DNA from: Caldilineae bacterium
GTDB lineage: Bacteria > Chloroflexota > Anaerolineae > J102
Assembly: GCA_011176555.1 (NCBI GenBank)
Contig: DUEF01000072.1
Coordinates: 1-5,905 of the forward strand
Direction: 5' to 3'
DNA: 5,905 nucleotides
Made by a program: the position numbers and the translations under genes. This document shows positions 5,205 through 5,905 of this stretch, piece after piece. Under the pieces are notes generated by a model. The model made no database searches, was not told the DNA's origin, and was given only the letters and a program-made list of their open reading frames with translations. The stretch's first letter is position 1, and each line of letters opens with the position of its first letter.

Positions 5205-5905
5205 TCAATGCGCCTTGCCCGAGTGCAACAAGCCCCAGCTAAAGCCCGCGCCCGAGGCGGTTGCGCGCACGAATAATAAAGGAAGCGCCACCCACAACAC
5301 CGCCGGGTCGCGGCGGGCGGCTAACCGCAGGAACGGCAAGGCGCTGAGGACAAAGAGCAAGCCCAGGCCCAGCGCCAGCCAACCCGCCCAAGGCCATATC
5401 AGCCACGCCACCAGACTGATCCAGAACAACCCGGCGAACACGATTTGCAGCTTCAAGCTCTGCGTCATGTGTGAATCGTTCAGGGCATAACTGGGATGCT
5501 GACGGGTGAGGAACGCCTTCCAATACCCCATGCGCGCCTTGCGGAACGCATAAGCCCGGACGGATTCGACGTGCCAGTGGTAGACAGCCGCCAGGGGTGC
5601 AAATCGAAACACATGCCCGGCCTCAGCCATGCGAAAGGACAGCTCGTGATCCTCACCGGCAGCGCTGGCGAAGCGAGTGTCGAAACCGCCCGCCTCCAGG
5701 AAGGATTCACGCCGATAAGCGGCGTACGAGGTGTCCAGAGCGTTGATAGAGCCGTATTTTTCATCGAAGTGGGCGATCCGCCGGTAGCGCTCCTCGTATT
5801 CGAGTTGGACAAAACGAGCGACTAATTTTTTCTGACGGCTGCGATAGACCCCGCGGGCGCCGCTCACGGCCGGATCGGCCAGAGGTTCGAGAATGCGTTC
5901 CAGAA
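5205..5905 (-). CDS. Family 2 glycosyltransferase, C-terminal part with membrane segments
   Basis: The frame is open to the right edge, so the N-terminus, including the nucleotide-sugar-binding DxD region, is outside. The GTG at 5867 is an internal Val of LADPAVSGARGVY. The visible part carries the late GT-A features of GT2 enzymes: INALDTSYAAYRRESFLEAGGFDTRF, then GEDHELSFRMAEAG with the catalytic-base-type ED and the expected xxR, then an HWH segment. After these come hydrophobic stretches LQIVFAGLFWISLVAWLIW, GWLALGLGLLFVLSALPFL and LWVALPLLFV, indicating two or three membrane spans. The enzyme would transfer a sugar from a nucleotide donor to a lipid or polysaccharide acceptor at the inner membrane; donor and acceptor are unknown. 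Stop TGA is at 5205-5207. The Nudix gene starts 30 nt downstream. Confidence 0.88.
   Translation of the reverse strand, partial: LERILEPLADPAVSGARGVYRSRQKKLVARFVQLEYEERYRRIAHFDEKYGSINALDTSYAAYRRESFLEAGGFDTRFASAAGEDHELSFRMAEAGHVFRFAPLAAVYHWHVESVRAYAFRKARMGYWKAFLTRQHPSYALNDSHMTQSLKLQIVFAGLFWISLVAWLIWPWAGWLALGLGLLFVLSALPFLRLAARRDPAVLWVALPLLFVRATASGAGFSWGLLHSGKAH

Overview
The window is GC-rich bacterial chromosomal DNA, most likely from a member of the Chloroflexota (Anaerolineae/Caldilineae type). The main evidence is a secreted protein with a seven-blade FG-GAP propeller, a small SdrD-B-like domain, a strictly alternating Thr-Pro-rich linker and the C-terminal tail WLPLVRR. I recall that combination as common in secreted Chloroflexota proteins. 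The taxonomic call is an inference; there is no rRNA or other marker gene here.

Layout. (1) 1-590, plus strand: the C-terminal part of an M28-like metallopeptidase-fold protein that seems to have lost several zinc-site residues. (2) 591-718: a gene-free gap holding an inverted repeat built from ATATTGGGTA-type units. (3) 719-2521, plus strand: a complete M3-family oligoendopeptidase F. (4) 2522-2667: the gap between convergent genes, filled by a hairpin-forming dispersed repeat. (5) 2668-4497, minus strand: the secreted propeller protein, with signal peptide and a clear Shine-Dalgarno. (6) 4498-4694: its upstream region, with a near-consensus CRP-type palindrome and a second, half-length copy of the repeat in the same orientation as the first. 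(7) 4695-5174, minus strand: a Nudix hydrolase. (8) 5205 to the right edge, minus strand: the C-terminal part of a membrane-associated family 2 glycosyltransferase, 30 nt upstream of the Nudix gene and probably co-transcribed with it.

How the genes relate. The left half carries two peptidase-family genes in the same direction, but the 128-nt gap with its inverted repeat gives no strong case for an operon. The secreted propeller gene stands alone: it converges on pepF, has its own candidate regulatory site, and is flanked by the two repeat copies. The glycosyltransferase and Nudix genes form a separate short unit. I see no CRISPR array, tRNA, rRNA, transposase, phage gene or defence cassette. 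No undescribed multi-gene system is evident. The items most worth a second look are the C-terminal tail of the propeller protein, the CRP-like operator, the repeat pair with a compensatory base-pair change, and the degenerate M28 protein.
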